Below are positions 33,957 through 43,600 of a stretch of DNA of 64,000 nt, piece by piece. The notes beneath the pieces are model-generated. The model made no database searches. It saw only the letters and a list, made by a program, of their open reading frames with translations, and was not told the origin of the DNA. The position numbers and the translations under genes were made by a program. Location: NCBI GenBank assembly GCA_902780935.1, contig CACZHP010000009.1, positions 1-64,000 of the forward strand. Direction: 5' to 3'. Source of the DNA: an uncultured Bacteroidia bacterium (GTDB lineage: Bacteria > Bacteroidota > Bacteroidia > Bacteroidales > UBA932). The number at the start of each line of letters is the position of its first letter. Position 1 is the stretch's first letter.

Positions 33957-34023
33957 GCTAATTCCGGGGTTTTTGACTAACTTTACGCGAAATATAAGGG
34001 ACACACAAAGCAATTCCACTAAT

Positions 34024-35007
34024 ATGATAAGACAGAATACCATAGACGAGGCCATCAAGACCCTGTTTGAGAATATCAATTTCACAAATGATCCGAAAGG
34101 TCTTTATGATCCGCTTAGATACATGATCGAGATCGGCGGGAAACGCCTGAGACCCAGGCTTTGCCTGACGACATATTCCCTTTACAAGGACAGGATCGGC
34201 GCAGGCATACTTGAGCCTGCCGCCGGACTCGAGGTGTTCCACAGTTTTACCCTGATCCATGACGACATCATGGATCGCTCGCCCCTGCGCAGGGGCGTGG
34301 ACACTGTCTGGAAGAAGTGGAACTCCGACACGGCCATCCTCTCCGGCGACGTGATGTGCATCGACAGCTATTCCAGAATCATGAAGGCTCCAAGGAAGGT
34401 CCAGGGGGAAGTCCTGACCCTTTTCTCCAGAACCGCCGCACAGGTGTGTGAGGGGCAGCAGTACGACATGGAGTTCGAGTCCAGGGACGATGTGACCATG
34501 GAGGAGTACATGAATATGATCGGACTCAAGACCGGTGTCCTGATTGCCTGCGCATCGAAGATGGGAGCCTTGATCGGAGGGGCCCCGAAGCGGGATTGCG
34601 ACACTCTGTATGGCTACGGGTTCAACCTTGGGCTGGCCTTCCAGGTCGCTGATGACTATCTCGACGCTTTCGGAGACGAGAAGGTCTTCGGGAAACCTAT
34701 CGGAGGTGACATCGTCAACTCAAAGAAGAGTTGGCTGACTATCCGGGCGTACGAGAAGGCTTCACCGGAGCAGGCGGAAAGGCTCACGAAAGCCATGTCC
34801 ATGCCTGCCGGGACGGACCAGGAAAAAGCCGCGAAAATAGCCGCTGTCAAGGAGATATATTCAGAGCTCGGTGTCGCCGAGGATGCCCAGGCTACCATTC
34901 TGGAACTGAACGAGAAGGCCCTTGAGGCCGCTGCGAAGGCCTGCAAAGGCGTCCGCTACGAGCGCCTCCGCCGCTTCGCCGACAAGCTCATCGGCCGAAC
35001 GAAGTAA
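34024..35007 (+). CDS. Polyprenyl diphosphate synthase (short/medium-chain type)
   Basis: A 327-residue trans-prenyltransferase that joins isopentenyl diphosphate units onto allylic primers. The GGKRLRPRL substrate-binding block is at the N-terminus. The first aspartate-rich motif is DDIMDRSPLRRG from Asp 80, the second is DDYLDAFGDE from Asp 210. The residue five before the first motif is Phe (FTLIHDD), which in this family tends to block long products. There is no two-residue insertion as in Escherichia coli IspA. Product (farnesyl or geranylgeranyl diphosphate) is therefore only inferred. The ATG at 34024 is used; the longer frame starts with TTG. A structured repeat element begins 9 bases after the stop. 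Confidence 0.92.
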   Translation: MIRQNTIDEAIKTLFENINFTNDPKGLYDPLRYMIEIGGKRLRPRLCLTTYSLYKDRIGAGILEPAAGLEVFHSFTLIHDDIMDRSPLRRGVDTVWKKWNSDTAILSGDVMCIDSYSRIMKAPRKVQGEVLTLFSRTAAQVCEGQQYDMEFESRDDVTMEEYMNMIGLKTGVLIACASKMGALIGGAPKRDCDTLYGYGFNLGLAFQVADDYLDAFGDEKVFGKPIGGDIVNSKKSWLTIRAYEKASPEQAERLTKAMSMPAGTDQEKAAKIAAVKEIYSELGVAEDAQATILELNEKALEAAAKACKGVRYERLRRFADKLIGRTK

Positions 35008-35015
35008 TAATCCCA

Positions 35016-35152
35016 TAGCTGAAGGAACCTGTCACCACCAGGAACCACTGCCACCCTCGGCACGTTAAGAGGGGGGACCGGAGCGTCGCTTGCGACGCGA
35101 GCGGTGGGGCCGCGAAGCGGCGGTTCTCGGTGGTGACAGGTTCCTTCAGCTA
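35016..35152 (+). repeat. Structured intergenic element, copy A (137 bp, perfect 24-bp outer stem)
   Basis: The arms at 35016-35039 and 35129-35152 are perfect inverted repeats of 24 bases. The interior holds GAACC/GGTTC, the conserved block CCACCCTCGGCAC, TAAGAGGGGGGACC, an inner hairpin CGTCGC/GCGACG and GCCGCGAAGCGGC. The core is shared with copy B (38203-38328, minus) and copy C (53973-54085, minus), but the outer stems are different sequences. It starts 9 bases after the prenyl synthase stop and ends 6 bases before the end of the GH13 gene on the other strand, so it may end both transcripts. Confidence 0.88.
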
Positions 35153-35158
35153 GTGATG

Positions 35159-38100
35159 TCAGTATTCGACGACCAGGGCGGTGCAGGGAGGGACAATCGT
35201 CTTGTCGGTGATGGTGACCTTCTCGCCAGTGAGGACATTGGTGCCGGCGCCGAGGCCTGAGGCGATCTCAGCGTAATGCGACCAAGGGATGGTCTTCTCC
35301 TCTGGAGAGTTGTTGACGTACACAAACACCTTGTCAGTATCGTTGTACCTGAAGAAGGCGTAAGTGTTGTCCCTACCCATGAAATGGACGGTCTTGCCGT
35401 TGTGTATCACGTCTTTAGTCTTACGCCACTGGAAAATGGTCTTGACATAATCGTGAAGCTCAGCCTCAACCCCGGTGCGGCCCTCTGCTGAGAACAGATC
35501 CACCGGATCGCCTGCCCAGCCGCCAGGGAAGTCCATGCGTAACTCGCCGTCGCTCTTATAGTTCTTTCCAGTAGCGAACATCATCTCGTCGCCATAGAAC
35601 AGCTGCGGAATACCCCTGACCGTTGCCAAAAGAGTGTAGCCGATCTTCATCTTGTCAGGATCTTGATGCCAGGCGTCAGCGACACGGTAATGGTCGTGGT
35701 TCGACAGGAATATCATCATCTTGGAAAGGTCGTGGTAAGTGGCGTCATGGGCAAGAGCATGATAAACCCTGAACATTCCCTGGTTCCAACCGGGATTGTT
35801 CTCAGCCAAAGCGGCATTGATGGCCTCCTGGAGCGGGAAATCCATGATGGAAGGAAGGTGTGAGTCGAAGCCGTCAGCATTGACGTTGCCGCCCTGCCAG
35901 TAGGCCAGTTGGTCGAAATTGGAGTCCCAGCACTCCCCTACAATATTCAGGTTCGGATATTCATTGAGAACCGCCTCGCACCATTTGCTCATAGGGACTT
36001 TCTCGTTGTAGGGATATGTGTCCACACGAAGGCCGTCCTGGCCGGAATACTCCGTCCACCAGATTGCCCACTGCTGGAAATATTTCAGCATGAAGGGATT
36101 ATCTAGATTCATATCCGGCATCATCGGCACGAACCAGCCGCTGACGAGAAGGTTCCTGTCGTACTCCGAGGCGTTCGGGTCCATGGCCGAAGGGAAAATG
36201 TAGTTCGTGTTGGTATATTCAGGGAACTGATGGACCCAGTCCTTGAAAGGAAGGTCGCTCATCCACCAGTGGTCTGTGCCGCAGTGGTTGGTAACGATGT
36301 CCATAATGACCTTCAGTCCCTTCTCGTGGGCTTTGGCGACATATTCCTTGTACTGGGCGTTGCTGCCGAAGCGGGGATCGATGCGATAATAGTCCCCGCA
36401 AGCGTAGCCGTGGTAGGACTCCCAGGTCTGGTTATCCATCAGGAGCGGAGTGCACCAGATGGCCGTGGCGCCGAGGTCGGAGATATAGTCAAGATGGTCG
36501 ATAATTCCCTGAAGGTCACCGCCATGGCGGCCGAAAGGCTCTTTGCGATTCGCCTTCTCAAAGGTATCATCCGTGTTGTCGTTGCCGGGATCGGCATTGG
36601 CGAAACGGTCCGGATTGATCAGATAGATGAAGTCGGAGGTCGTGAAACTCGTCCTTTCGGCGGAACCCGGCTCCCTCTCCCCAATGACATAAGGCTTTTT
36701 GAAAGACTCTTCGCCCTTTGTGAACACGAGATCGTAAGTCCCAGGCTTCGCTGAAGGGCTCACAGCCACATCGACAAAAAGGTAATTCGGGCTGTCAGCC
36801 TTATGAATATCAGTGACTTTCAATCCGTTCCCGGCGATGGAGACGTTCCACTGGGAGATATCCTTTCCATAAACCATGAGCTGCAGGTCGGTCTTCATCC
36901 CGGTCCACCAGCACGGAGGCTCAACCCTTGCCACCCTTGAGTCAGCGGTCTCCACAGACCAGGTCCAAGGAGCCTTAAGGAGCACATTGACAGTCACCTC
37001 ATCTCCTTCCGCGGTTCTCTTGAAGCAAATGCTGGTATCGGTCGCCGCAAGAACCTGGAATCCCGGATTGTCGCTCCATAGAGCCGGATGAGCGTGCCTC
37101 AGGGCGTTCAAACCCGCATAGAAATCAGTAGCGGCGTTGTAGTGCCAGTCTGGCATGGGGTCCTTCTCGAAGAACTCAAAGCGGTGATTATAACCAACTT
37201 CCTGGCCGGTGTAGATCAGCGGCTGGGCATTCGGCAGGGTCCAGCACAGGACCGCCATCGCCTTCCACGCATCTCCCATCCTCTCGAACTCAGTCCCGTT
37301 CCAGGAATTCTCGTCATGGTTGGTGATGAACATCAGGCGGTGGGCCTGGCCGTACTCCCCGGCGTTCCACCCGACATATTTCACAAGGCTGTCGGCGTTA
37401 GCCTTACCCTGGGCGATGTCGTTCAGAAGGTGGTGGAGTTTCCAGGCGTAGGTGCAGTCGAATCCGGCCTCGTGAAGCCAGGCTTCCTCGCCTTCAGCAA
37501 GGAAGAACAGCCTACGGGAATATTCATTCCTGAACTTGGTGAAGACATCTGTCCAGAAGTCCTGAGGCACCCGGAATGCCACATCGCAACGGAATCCGTC
37601 GATCCCGCGGTCAAGCCAGAAGCGCATGCACTTCTCCATCTCGGAGCGCATGTCCTTATTGGCGTAGTTGAGCTTGGCGATATCGGTCCAGTCATATTCC
37701 ACAATAGTATTGCCTTTCTCGTCACGGACATACCATGAAGGATCCTTTCCGGTGACCCATGGATGGTCCGGGGAAGTGTGGTTGGCGACCCAGTCGATAA
37801 TAACCTTAAGTCCTTGGTTATGCGCGGCTTCCAAGAAATGGTCAAAGTCCGCGAGCGTACCGAACTCCGGGTTCACGTCGCAGTAGTCCTTGATGGCATA
37901 GTATGAGCCGAGAGTGCCTTTGCGGCCTTTCTCGCCGATCGGGTAAAGAGGCATCAGCCACACGACATCTGCGCCAAGTTCCTTCAACTCAGGCAACTTA
38001 GCCTCAGCAGCCTTTAGGGTACCTTCCGCTGTGGCTTGACGGATGTTCAGCTCATAGATGACGGCATCTTCGGTCCAGTCACCTGTCTCGACCGTGGCCT

Positions 38101-38167
38101 TCTTTCCTTTATCGCCACAAGCCACCGCTGCCGCGACAATCGCCAATAACAATACTATTCTTTTCAT
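35159..38167 (-). CDS. Lipoprotein with two GH13 alpha-amylase domains (amylase plus SusA-like neopullulanase)
   Basis: A 1002-residue lipoprotein (signal IVAAAVACG) with two complete GH13 catalytic barrels. Domain 1 (about 30-400) has WVANHTS, nucleophile DGFRCDVAF (Asp near 195), acid LAEGE (Glu near 224) and ITNHDE. A beta domain follows (about 405-510; CWWTGMKTDLQLMVYG), like the N-terminal domain of cyclomaltodextrinases and SusA. Domain 2 (about 520-930) has IVTNHCG, DGLRVDTYPYN (Asp near 715), VGECWD (Glu near 745) and LSNHDHYR, then the C-terminal beta domain. Both sites look active. It is the last gene of the starch locus and probably cuts maltooligosaccharides in the periplasm. The double-barrel fusion is unusual. 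Confidence 0.93.
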   Translation of the reverse strand: MKRIVLLLAIVAAAVACGDKGKKATVETGDWTEDAVIYELNIRQATAEGTLKAAEAKLPELKELGADVVWLMPLYPIGEKGRKGTLGSYYAIKDYCDVNPEFGTLADFDHFLEAAHNQGLKVIIDWVANHTSPDHPWVTGKDPSWYVRDEKGNTIVEYDWTDIAKLNYANKDMRSEMEKCMRFWLDRGIDGFRCDVAFRVPQDFWTDVFTKFRNEYSRRLFFLAEGEEAWLHEAGFDCTYAWKLHHLLNDIAQGKANADSLVKYVGWNAGEYGQAHRLMFITNHDENSWNGTEFERMGDAWKAMAVLCWTLPNAQPLIYTGQEVGYNHRFEFFEKDPMPDWHYNAATDFYAGLNALRHAHPALWSDNPGFQVLAATDTSICFKRTAEGDEVTVNVLLKAPWTWSVETADSRVARVEPPCWWTGMKTDLQLMVYGKDISQWNVSIAGNGLKVTDIHKADSPNYLFVDVAVSPSAKPGTYDLVFTKGEESFKKPYVIGEREPGSAERTSFTTSDFIYLINPDRFANADPGNDNTDDTFEKANRKEPFGRHGGDLQGIIDHLDYISDLGATAIWCTPLLMDNQTWESYHGYACGDYYRIDPRFGSNAQYKEYVAKAHEKGLKVIMDIVTNHCGTDHWWMSDLPFKDWVHQFPEYTNTNYIFPSAMDPNASEYDRNLLVSGWFVPMMPDMNLDNPFMLKYFQQWAIWWTEYSGQDGLRVDTYPYNEKVPMSKWCEAVLNEYPNLNIVGECWDSNFDQLAYWQGGNVNADGFDSHLPSIMDFPLQEAINAALAENNPGWNQGMFRVYHALAHDATYHDLSKMMIFLSNHDHYRVADAWHQDPDKMKIGYTLLATVRGIPQLFYGDEMMFATGKNYKSDGELRMDFPGGWAGDPVDLFSAEGRTGVEAELHDYVKTIFQWRKTKDVIHNGKTVHFMGRDNTYAFFRYNDTDKVFVYVNNSPEEKTIPWSHYAEIASGLGAGTNVLTGEKVTITDKTIVPPCTALVVEY

Positions 38168-38202
38168 ATCATGTTAATATTCAATTATTCCAATACTCCA
38201 GA

Positions 38203-38328
38203 GGCAGGACACTTCATCCCCGGACCGCCGCTTCGCGGCCCCACCGCTCGCGTCGCTTCGCTCCGCTCCGGTCCCCCCTCTTACAGTGCCGAGGGTGGCA
38301 TGGGTCCGGGCGACGAAGTGTCCATGCC
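38203..38328 (-). repeat. Structured intergenic element, copy B (126 bp)
   Basis: Same core as copy A but on the minus strand. The outer stem is built from GGACACTTC/GAAGTGTCC and CCCGGACC/GGTCCGGG with a small internal loop, plus GGCA/TGCC. It starts 25 bases after the stop of the SusG-like gene and lies 36 bases before the ATG of the GH13 double-domain gene. It may therefore reduce or tune transcription between these two enzymes. Confidence 0.85.
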
Positions 38329-38352
38329 CCTTGCGATAATATCATAATCCCA

Positions 38353-40605
38353 TCATTTCAATTGGAAAATGACGGAAGAATTGGCTCCGAGGGTCAAGTT
38401 AGTGCCTTCGTAGGAAGCTGTTCCGAGCAGGGCTATGGGCTTGGACATATCGTCGGAGACGGTAGTGGTCCGGGAAGCCCCAGCAACATTATGGATCACC
38501 AGAAGTTTCTGACCGTCAGAGGAAGTCATGTACCACGAAGCTATCGCCGCGCCGGAAAGGTTGGCGTTCGTGATCTCACCATCCGCAAGAGCGGGATAAG
38601 TGTTACGGAGCTGGGAGAACGTCTTGTACGTGTTCAGCAAAGAGGCGCTGTTCGCTTCTTGAGCCTCGACTGAGATCGAGGAAGTCAGCATGCTGTTGTC
38701 CACCTTGTTGTTAACCCCTTTCTTCGCGCAATCCTTCCCGGCCTTGTTCCAGAGGATCGGAGTCCGGACATATTCATCGCCGCCGGCCTTTGCGCCCCAG
38801 TAGCCGAGCTCCTCACCCTGGTAGATGAAAGGCTTGCCGGGAGTCGTCAGCAGCAGGGCCGCGGCCTGTTTTTCCTTCTGGATGCTACGTCCGAGATCCT
38901 CGGCAATCCTGTCCTGATCGTGGTTGGACAGGAAGATGGAAGTGATGGCGTCGCTTCTCTGGGTCTTATGATCTTTGATGTAGGTATTCACTGAATTAAC
39001 GTAGCCGGAGGCGTTTCCCCCAAGTGTGGCCTTGACAAGACCAGGATAATCGAACTCGAAGCAAGAGGTAAGGCTCTTGTAGTAGTTTTTCTCGACATCG
39101 TGGCTGTCCCACTCTTCCGCCACCATGAATATGTTGTCCGTGTGTCCCGCCGCCTGGTAAGTGGCATTGCAGTGCTCATACCATTTCTTCAGCAGGATAT
39201 GGTTGGAGGTATGGCTGAAGGAAGCGATACCACCGCAGATGTGCTTGACAGCATCCAGGCGGAATCCGTCAACGCCCAGATTAATCCACTTATCGGCAGA
39301 GCCAGCCAGATCCAGGAAAGTGGGGTTGGTCTCAACCGACGAAGGATCGCCGTAGTTCAAGTCCGGCATCCAGTCGCTGAAGCAGCCCATGTAGTACAGG
39401 GTTTCCGTGTACACATTCGAGAGCTCTATCTTATAATAGCCGTTACCGGTGAATGTCATGTCTCCACCCTCACCGACCAGGTCCATCGGAGCTCCCTCCG
39501 TCAGCTTCCCGTTTCCGGAAGTGCCGAACTTGGATCCCGCATTCCAATTCATGTATTTGCGGATCAGCAAGCCGCTGGTTCCGTTGAGTTGCAAGACGAG
39601 GTACATCGTGCCATCGCCGCGGTCCACGAACCGGAGTTCCCGAGTGGACGAACCATCTTGCCAGGTGTAGAGATTCCAGTCAGAAGTGCCGAAGGTCTCC
39701 GGACCTTCAGTCTTTGTAATCGTTATCCGGGGTGAACCGGAAGTCGCCTGTTTCCACTCGCTCTGCTCGTATCTAGTCCCCTTCAGCATCGGGAATTTGG
39801 AATAGTCCGCTTTCGGGTCGGACGAGAGGAAATAGTAGTCGCGATATTTGGAAGATGGATCGGCCAGAGCTTGTTTGAACCAGTCATTGCCCTTGCCGGA
39901 ATGGTTCAGGACATAGTCCATGTAGATTTTGATTCCCTTGGCATGGGCGGCGTCGATAAGGTTCTTGAAGTCCTGCTCAGTGCCGTACAGCGGGTTCACG
40001 GTGTAATAATCGGTCACGTCATAGGCATGGTAGCTGTCGGACGGATGAGCCGGTGACAGCCAGATACCAGTGACTCCTAGACCATCCAGATAATCCAGCT
40101 TATTCTGAATACCCTTGAAATCGCCTATCCCGTCCCCGTCGCTGTCGGCGAATGAATAAATCAATAGCTGATAAGTAGTTGATGATCTTTTATTTCCATC
40201 AAATGAAGCCGGAGCGGGGACAATGTTGACCACATGTTTTCCTCTCTGGCTGACCTGAACGGTCACGTCCGTGGCGGCCTTCACGTTCGCCGAGGACATT
40301 CCCTTTATGATGATAGTCCCCGCGCGGTCCTCACCGGTGTTGGCCTTTACTTTCACAGTGACCGAGCCGTTTCCGTCGCCGGATCCCTTGTCCACGATGA
40401 TCCAGTCCGCCGAGGGCGCGACGCCCCAGGTCGAGTTGGAGGAGACGTTCAGCAATTTGGCCGAAGCGTCCTCCGGCTCAAAAGACAGGCTCGTTGGAGA
40501 GACTGACAGGGTCTGCTGGACGATCTCAGGCTCTTTTTCCTTGCATGAGAAGGCTTGCAGAGCTACAGCGAGCACACAAGCCAAAGGGAATATGGCTTTC
40601 CTCAT
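38353..40605 (-). CDS. SusG-like GH13 alpha-amylase with N-terminal BACON domain, lipoprotein
   Basis: A 750-residue lipoprotein (signal AVALQAFSC) that should cut starch at the cell surface. A BACON domain comes first (about 30-120; LSVSPTSLSFEPEDAS, then WIIVDKGSGDGNGSVTVKV). The GH13 barrel follows: GIWLSPAHPSDSYHAYDVTDY, nucleophile DGFRLDAVKH (Asp near 451), acid MVAEEWD (Glu near 496) and FLSNHDQDR (near 561). Between the B-domain region and the nucleophile lies an insertion of about 110 residues (DWNLYTWQDGSSTRELRFVD), in the position of the CBM58 starch-binding module of Bacteroides SusG. The ATG at 40605 is chosen for the signal peptide; the longer frame starts with TTG. Confidence 0.94.
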   Translation of the reverse strand: MRKAIFPLACVLAVALQAFSCKEKEPEIVQQTLSVSPTSLSFEPEDASAKLLNVSSNSTWGVAPSADWIIVDKGSGDGNGSVTVKVKANTGEDRAGTIIIKGMSSANVKAATDVTVQVSQRGKHVVNIVPAPASFDGNKRSSTTYQLLIYSFADSDGDGIGDFKGIQNKLDYLDGLGVTGIWLSPAHPSDSYHAYDVTDYYTVNPLYGTEQDFKNLIDAAHAKGIKIYMDYVLNHSGKGNDWFKQALADPSSKYRDYYFLSSDPKADYSKFPMLKGTRYEQSEWKQATSGSPRITITKTEGPETFGTSDWNLYTWQDGSSTRELRFVDRGDGTMYLVLQLNGTSGLLIRKYMNWNAGSKFGTSGNGKLTEGAPMDLVGEGGDMTFTGNGYYKIELSNVYTETLYYMGCFSDWMPDLNYGDPSSVETNPTFLDLAGSADKWINLGVDGFRLDAVKHICGGIASFSHTSNHILLKKWYEHCNATYQAAGHTDNIFMVAEEWDSHDVEKNYYKSLTSCFEFDYPGLVKATLGGNASGYVNSVNTYIKDHKTQRSDAITSIFLSNHDQDRIAEDLGRSIQKEKQAAALLLTTPGKPFIYQGEELGYWGAKAGGDEYVRTPILWNKAGKDCAKKGVNNKVDNSMLTSSISVEAQEANSASLLNTYKTFSQLRNTYPALADGEITNANLSGAAIASWYMTSSDGQKLLVIHNVAGASRTTTVSDDMSKPIALLGTASYEGTNLTLGANSSVIFQLK

Positions 40606-40664
40606 GGTTATCAGCATAATTGGCAAGCCGGAGCCCGGTCAGGGGCTCCGGCCCGTAAGCAAGA

Positions 40665-43600
40665 CTAGAGGGCGGTCACAACAGCCTTCTGGGTCTTGGG
40701 ATTGTAAGTAAGCTTGACGTGACCCGCGGCATCGAACACCGCATCAACCTTATCGCCGTCGATACTGAACTCTGTGCCGAGGACGACATGGAACTTCCCG
40801 TCCTCTCCCTTTCCGGAAGCGGCGGCGCCGAACCAAGAGCTCTCGTCGGCGGTCTTGAGGACGAAGCCGTATCCGGCCTCAACCTCGAGGATCACATAGT
40901 ACTCCTCGTCAGAGACCTTCTCAAACGGGATAGCGCCCCAATTCGGAGTCCTCTTGGACTGTCCATGGTAGTAATATTCGGGCTCCGCGGTAGCTATGAC
41001 GGCTTTCATTTCCTTAGGATAGAAAGTCATCTTATACTTGCCCGCCTTCTCGATCACACCATCGACCTTATCGCCGGAGATCTCGAACTCCATGCCGGAA
41101 GTGACATGGTACTTGCCATCCTCACCCTTCAGGGAAGCGGCGGCGCCGATCCACTGGGAGGCGTCACCATTCTTAAGTACGAAACCAGAATTGTCGTTCA
41201 CATCAAGGATGACATAATACTCGTCATCAGACACCTTGACAAACGGAGTCTCGCCCCAGTCAGGAGTGGCGACACTCTGGCCATGATAATACCAGTCAGC
41301 CCTGGCGTTGTTGAGGACAGCGGTCATGGCCACAGGATTGAATGTGAGCACATAATCACCAGGAACGGCGATGACACCATCGACCTTCTCTCCGGAAATC
41401 TTGAACTCCTCACCAACTTTGACGACAAACTTGCCGTCAGTAAGCTCCTGGGTCTTGTCAGGGCCGATCCACTGGGACTCGTCACCGTTCTTCAGCACGA
41501 AGCCGGAGTTCTCGGACACGGTCTTGAGTTTGAGGACATATTCAGTGTCGGAGACTTTCTCGAAAGGAAGCTCGCCCCAATCGGGAGTCAGCTCGCTCTG
41601 GCCATGATAGTACCAATCCTCACGGGCATTCTTGATTCGGGCTGTCATAGCCACAGGATTGAAGATGAAGATATAGTCACCAGGTTTGGCGATAATGCCG
41701 TCAACCTTGTCACCGGAGATCTTGAACTCCTCACCGATGGTGACAACGAACTTGCCGTCAGTGAGTTCCTGAGTCTTGTCCGCTCCGATCCACTGGGACT
41801 CGTCACCGTTCTTCAGCACGAAGCCGGAGTTCTCGGAAACAGTCTTGAGATTGAGCCTGTACTCGGTGTCGGAAACCTTTTCGAAAGGAAGCTCGCCCCA
41901 GTCGGGAGTCTGCTCGCTCTGGCCATGGTAGTACCAGTCGGCGCGGAGAGTCCTGATCACGGCTGTCATCGCGACAGGATTGAAGGTGAATACATATTTG
42001 CCGGGTTCGGCGATGATGCCATCAACCTTGTCGCCGGAGATCTTGAATTCCTCACCGATCTTGACAACGAACTTGTCATCAGTGAGTTCCTGAGTCTTGT
42101 CGGCGCCGATCCACTGGGACTCGTCACCGTTCTTCAGCACGAAGCCGGAGTTCTCAGCAACAGTCGTGAGCGTCAGCACATATTCCTCGTCGGAAACCTT
42201 CTCGAAAGGAAGCTCACCCCAATTGGGGGTCTGCTCGCTCTGGCCGTGGTAGTACCAGTCAGCGCGCACGGCCAGCTCAACCTTGATGGTCTTGGCGGCA
42301 TAGTCGAAGGTGATGTCGTAGTTGCCGGCCTCAGCGATACGGATATTCTTGGCTCCGGCCTCGAAAGCGGTACCAAGTTCGGGAGCATAGACGCCATAGA
42401 CATCATCAGGATTGATCGTGCTCTGGGCGTTCTCTTCAGGACCACCCAGATCACCGCCCCAATCATGGGCGTAACGGATCTTGAACTCGTCACCCGCGGC
42501 GAAAGCCTGACCCTTGAGAACCCAGATGTCACCTTCAGTGTTGGTCATGTCGAAATCGGTATCCCAACTGGTCTCTCCAATATGACCGATAACAGACCAT
42601 ACCTTTGGTTTGTCATCGCCAGGAGTGTCAGAGCCACCCTCGCCCACGAGCGGGCTGAAGCCGCCGAGGGTCGGAGTGATCTTGAACAGGCCAGCGGTCG
42701 GGTTGAAGAGGATGTCATAGACACCGGCCTCAGCGACAGCGATGTCCTTGCCTTTCTCGGCGCCGGTGATCTCCTCGTCGATAGCGGCGATGTATTTCTC
42801 ATCACCAGGACCACCGAAATCACCCTCATTCCATGTGCCGGGAGTACGGAACTTGAAGGCGTCCTCAGTCGTAAGCTCAACGCCCTCAGCGACATGCCAC
42901 TCACCGTCTGTGATCATGGAAATATCCTTGTCCCAATTGAGACCGCGGCTGGCGACAGAACCGGTAATACCCCAATCACTCTTCTGGTCATAGCCCGGAT
43001 AGGTCTGGTAAGCCTCAGAGATTGTGATGGTTCCGTCGTTAGAGTCATAGAGGATATCGTAAGCTCCGTCAGCGGGGACAGCGATATTCTTACCCTTGGC
43101 CACAGCCTCAAATGAAGAGCCTATCTCAGCGACGTATTTCTCATCCCCAGGACCACCCAGGTCAATATTGTCCCAAGAGCCTGCAGTACGAACCTTAAAC
43201 TCGTCCGCCGCAGTCAGAACGATGTTCTTGGCCACATGCTTTGTCCCGTCCAGAGTCATGAACATCGGCTCGTCAGCGTTCCAGCCGTTGCCGGTGCTGG
43301 CGATGGAACCGATGAGTCCTAGAGGGCTCTTCTCAGTGAAATCGACCCAAGGATTGCCCTGGACGACAGGAATAACAACCTCGAAACCGCTCAGGGTGAT
43401 ATGTCCCTGGGAATCAACATGGCCGTTGCGGCCATTATCAAGACTGGGGGCCTGCATCGAGGCGCGGATGAACATATCAACCGAGACTTGGGTTCCCTCA
43501 GGGTATCCGAGAGAAATGAGCGTCTTGGCCAGATTGGTGACAGAGATTGAAATCTCACCATCCTTGGCGGATGATGGCAGGGCCTTGTTGACCGGATTGC

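Noticed and set aside
33942-34085. Longer MFS transporter start overlapping the prenyl synthase gene
   Set aside because: The upstream frame starts with GTG, overlaps a divergent gene, and adds an N-terminal part not seen in OPA transporters.
40719-43115. A 798-codon open frame on the plus strand opposite the SusE/F-like gene
   Set aside because: It is antisense to a gene with perfect 321-bp repeats and simply mirrors those repeats. It has no start context or recognisable domain.
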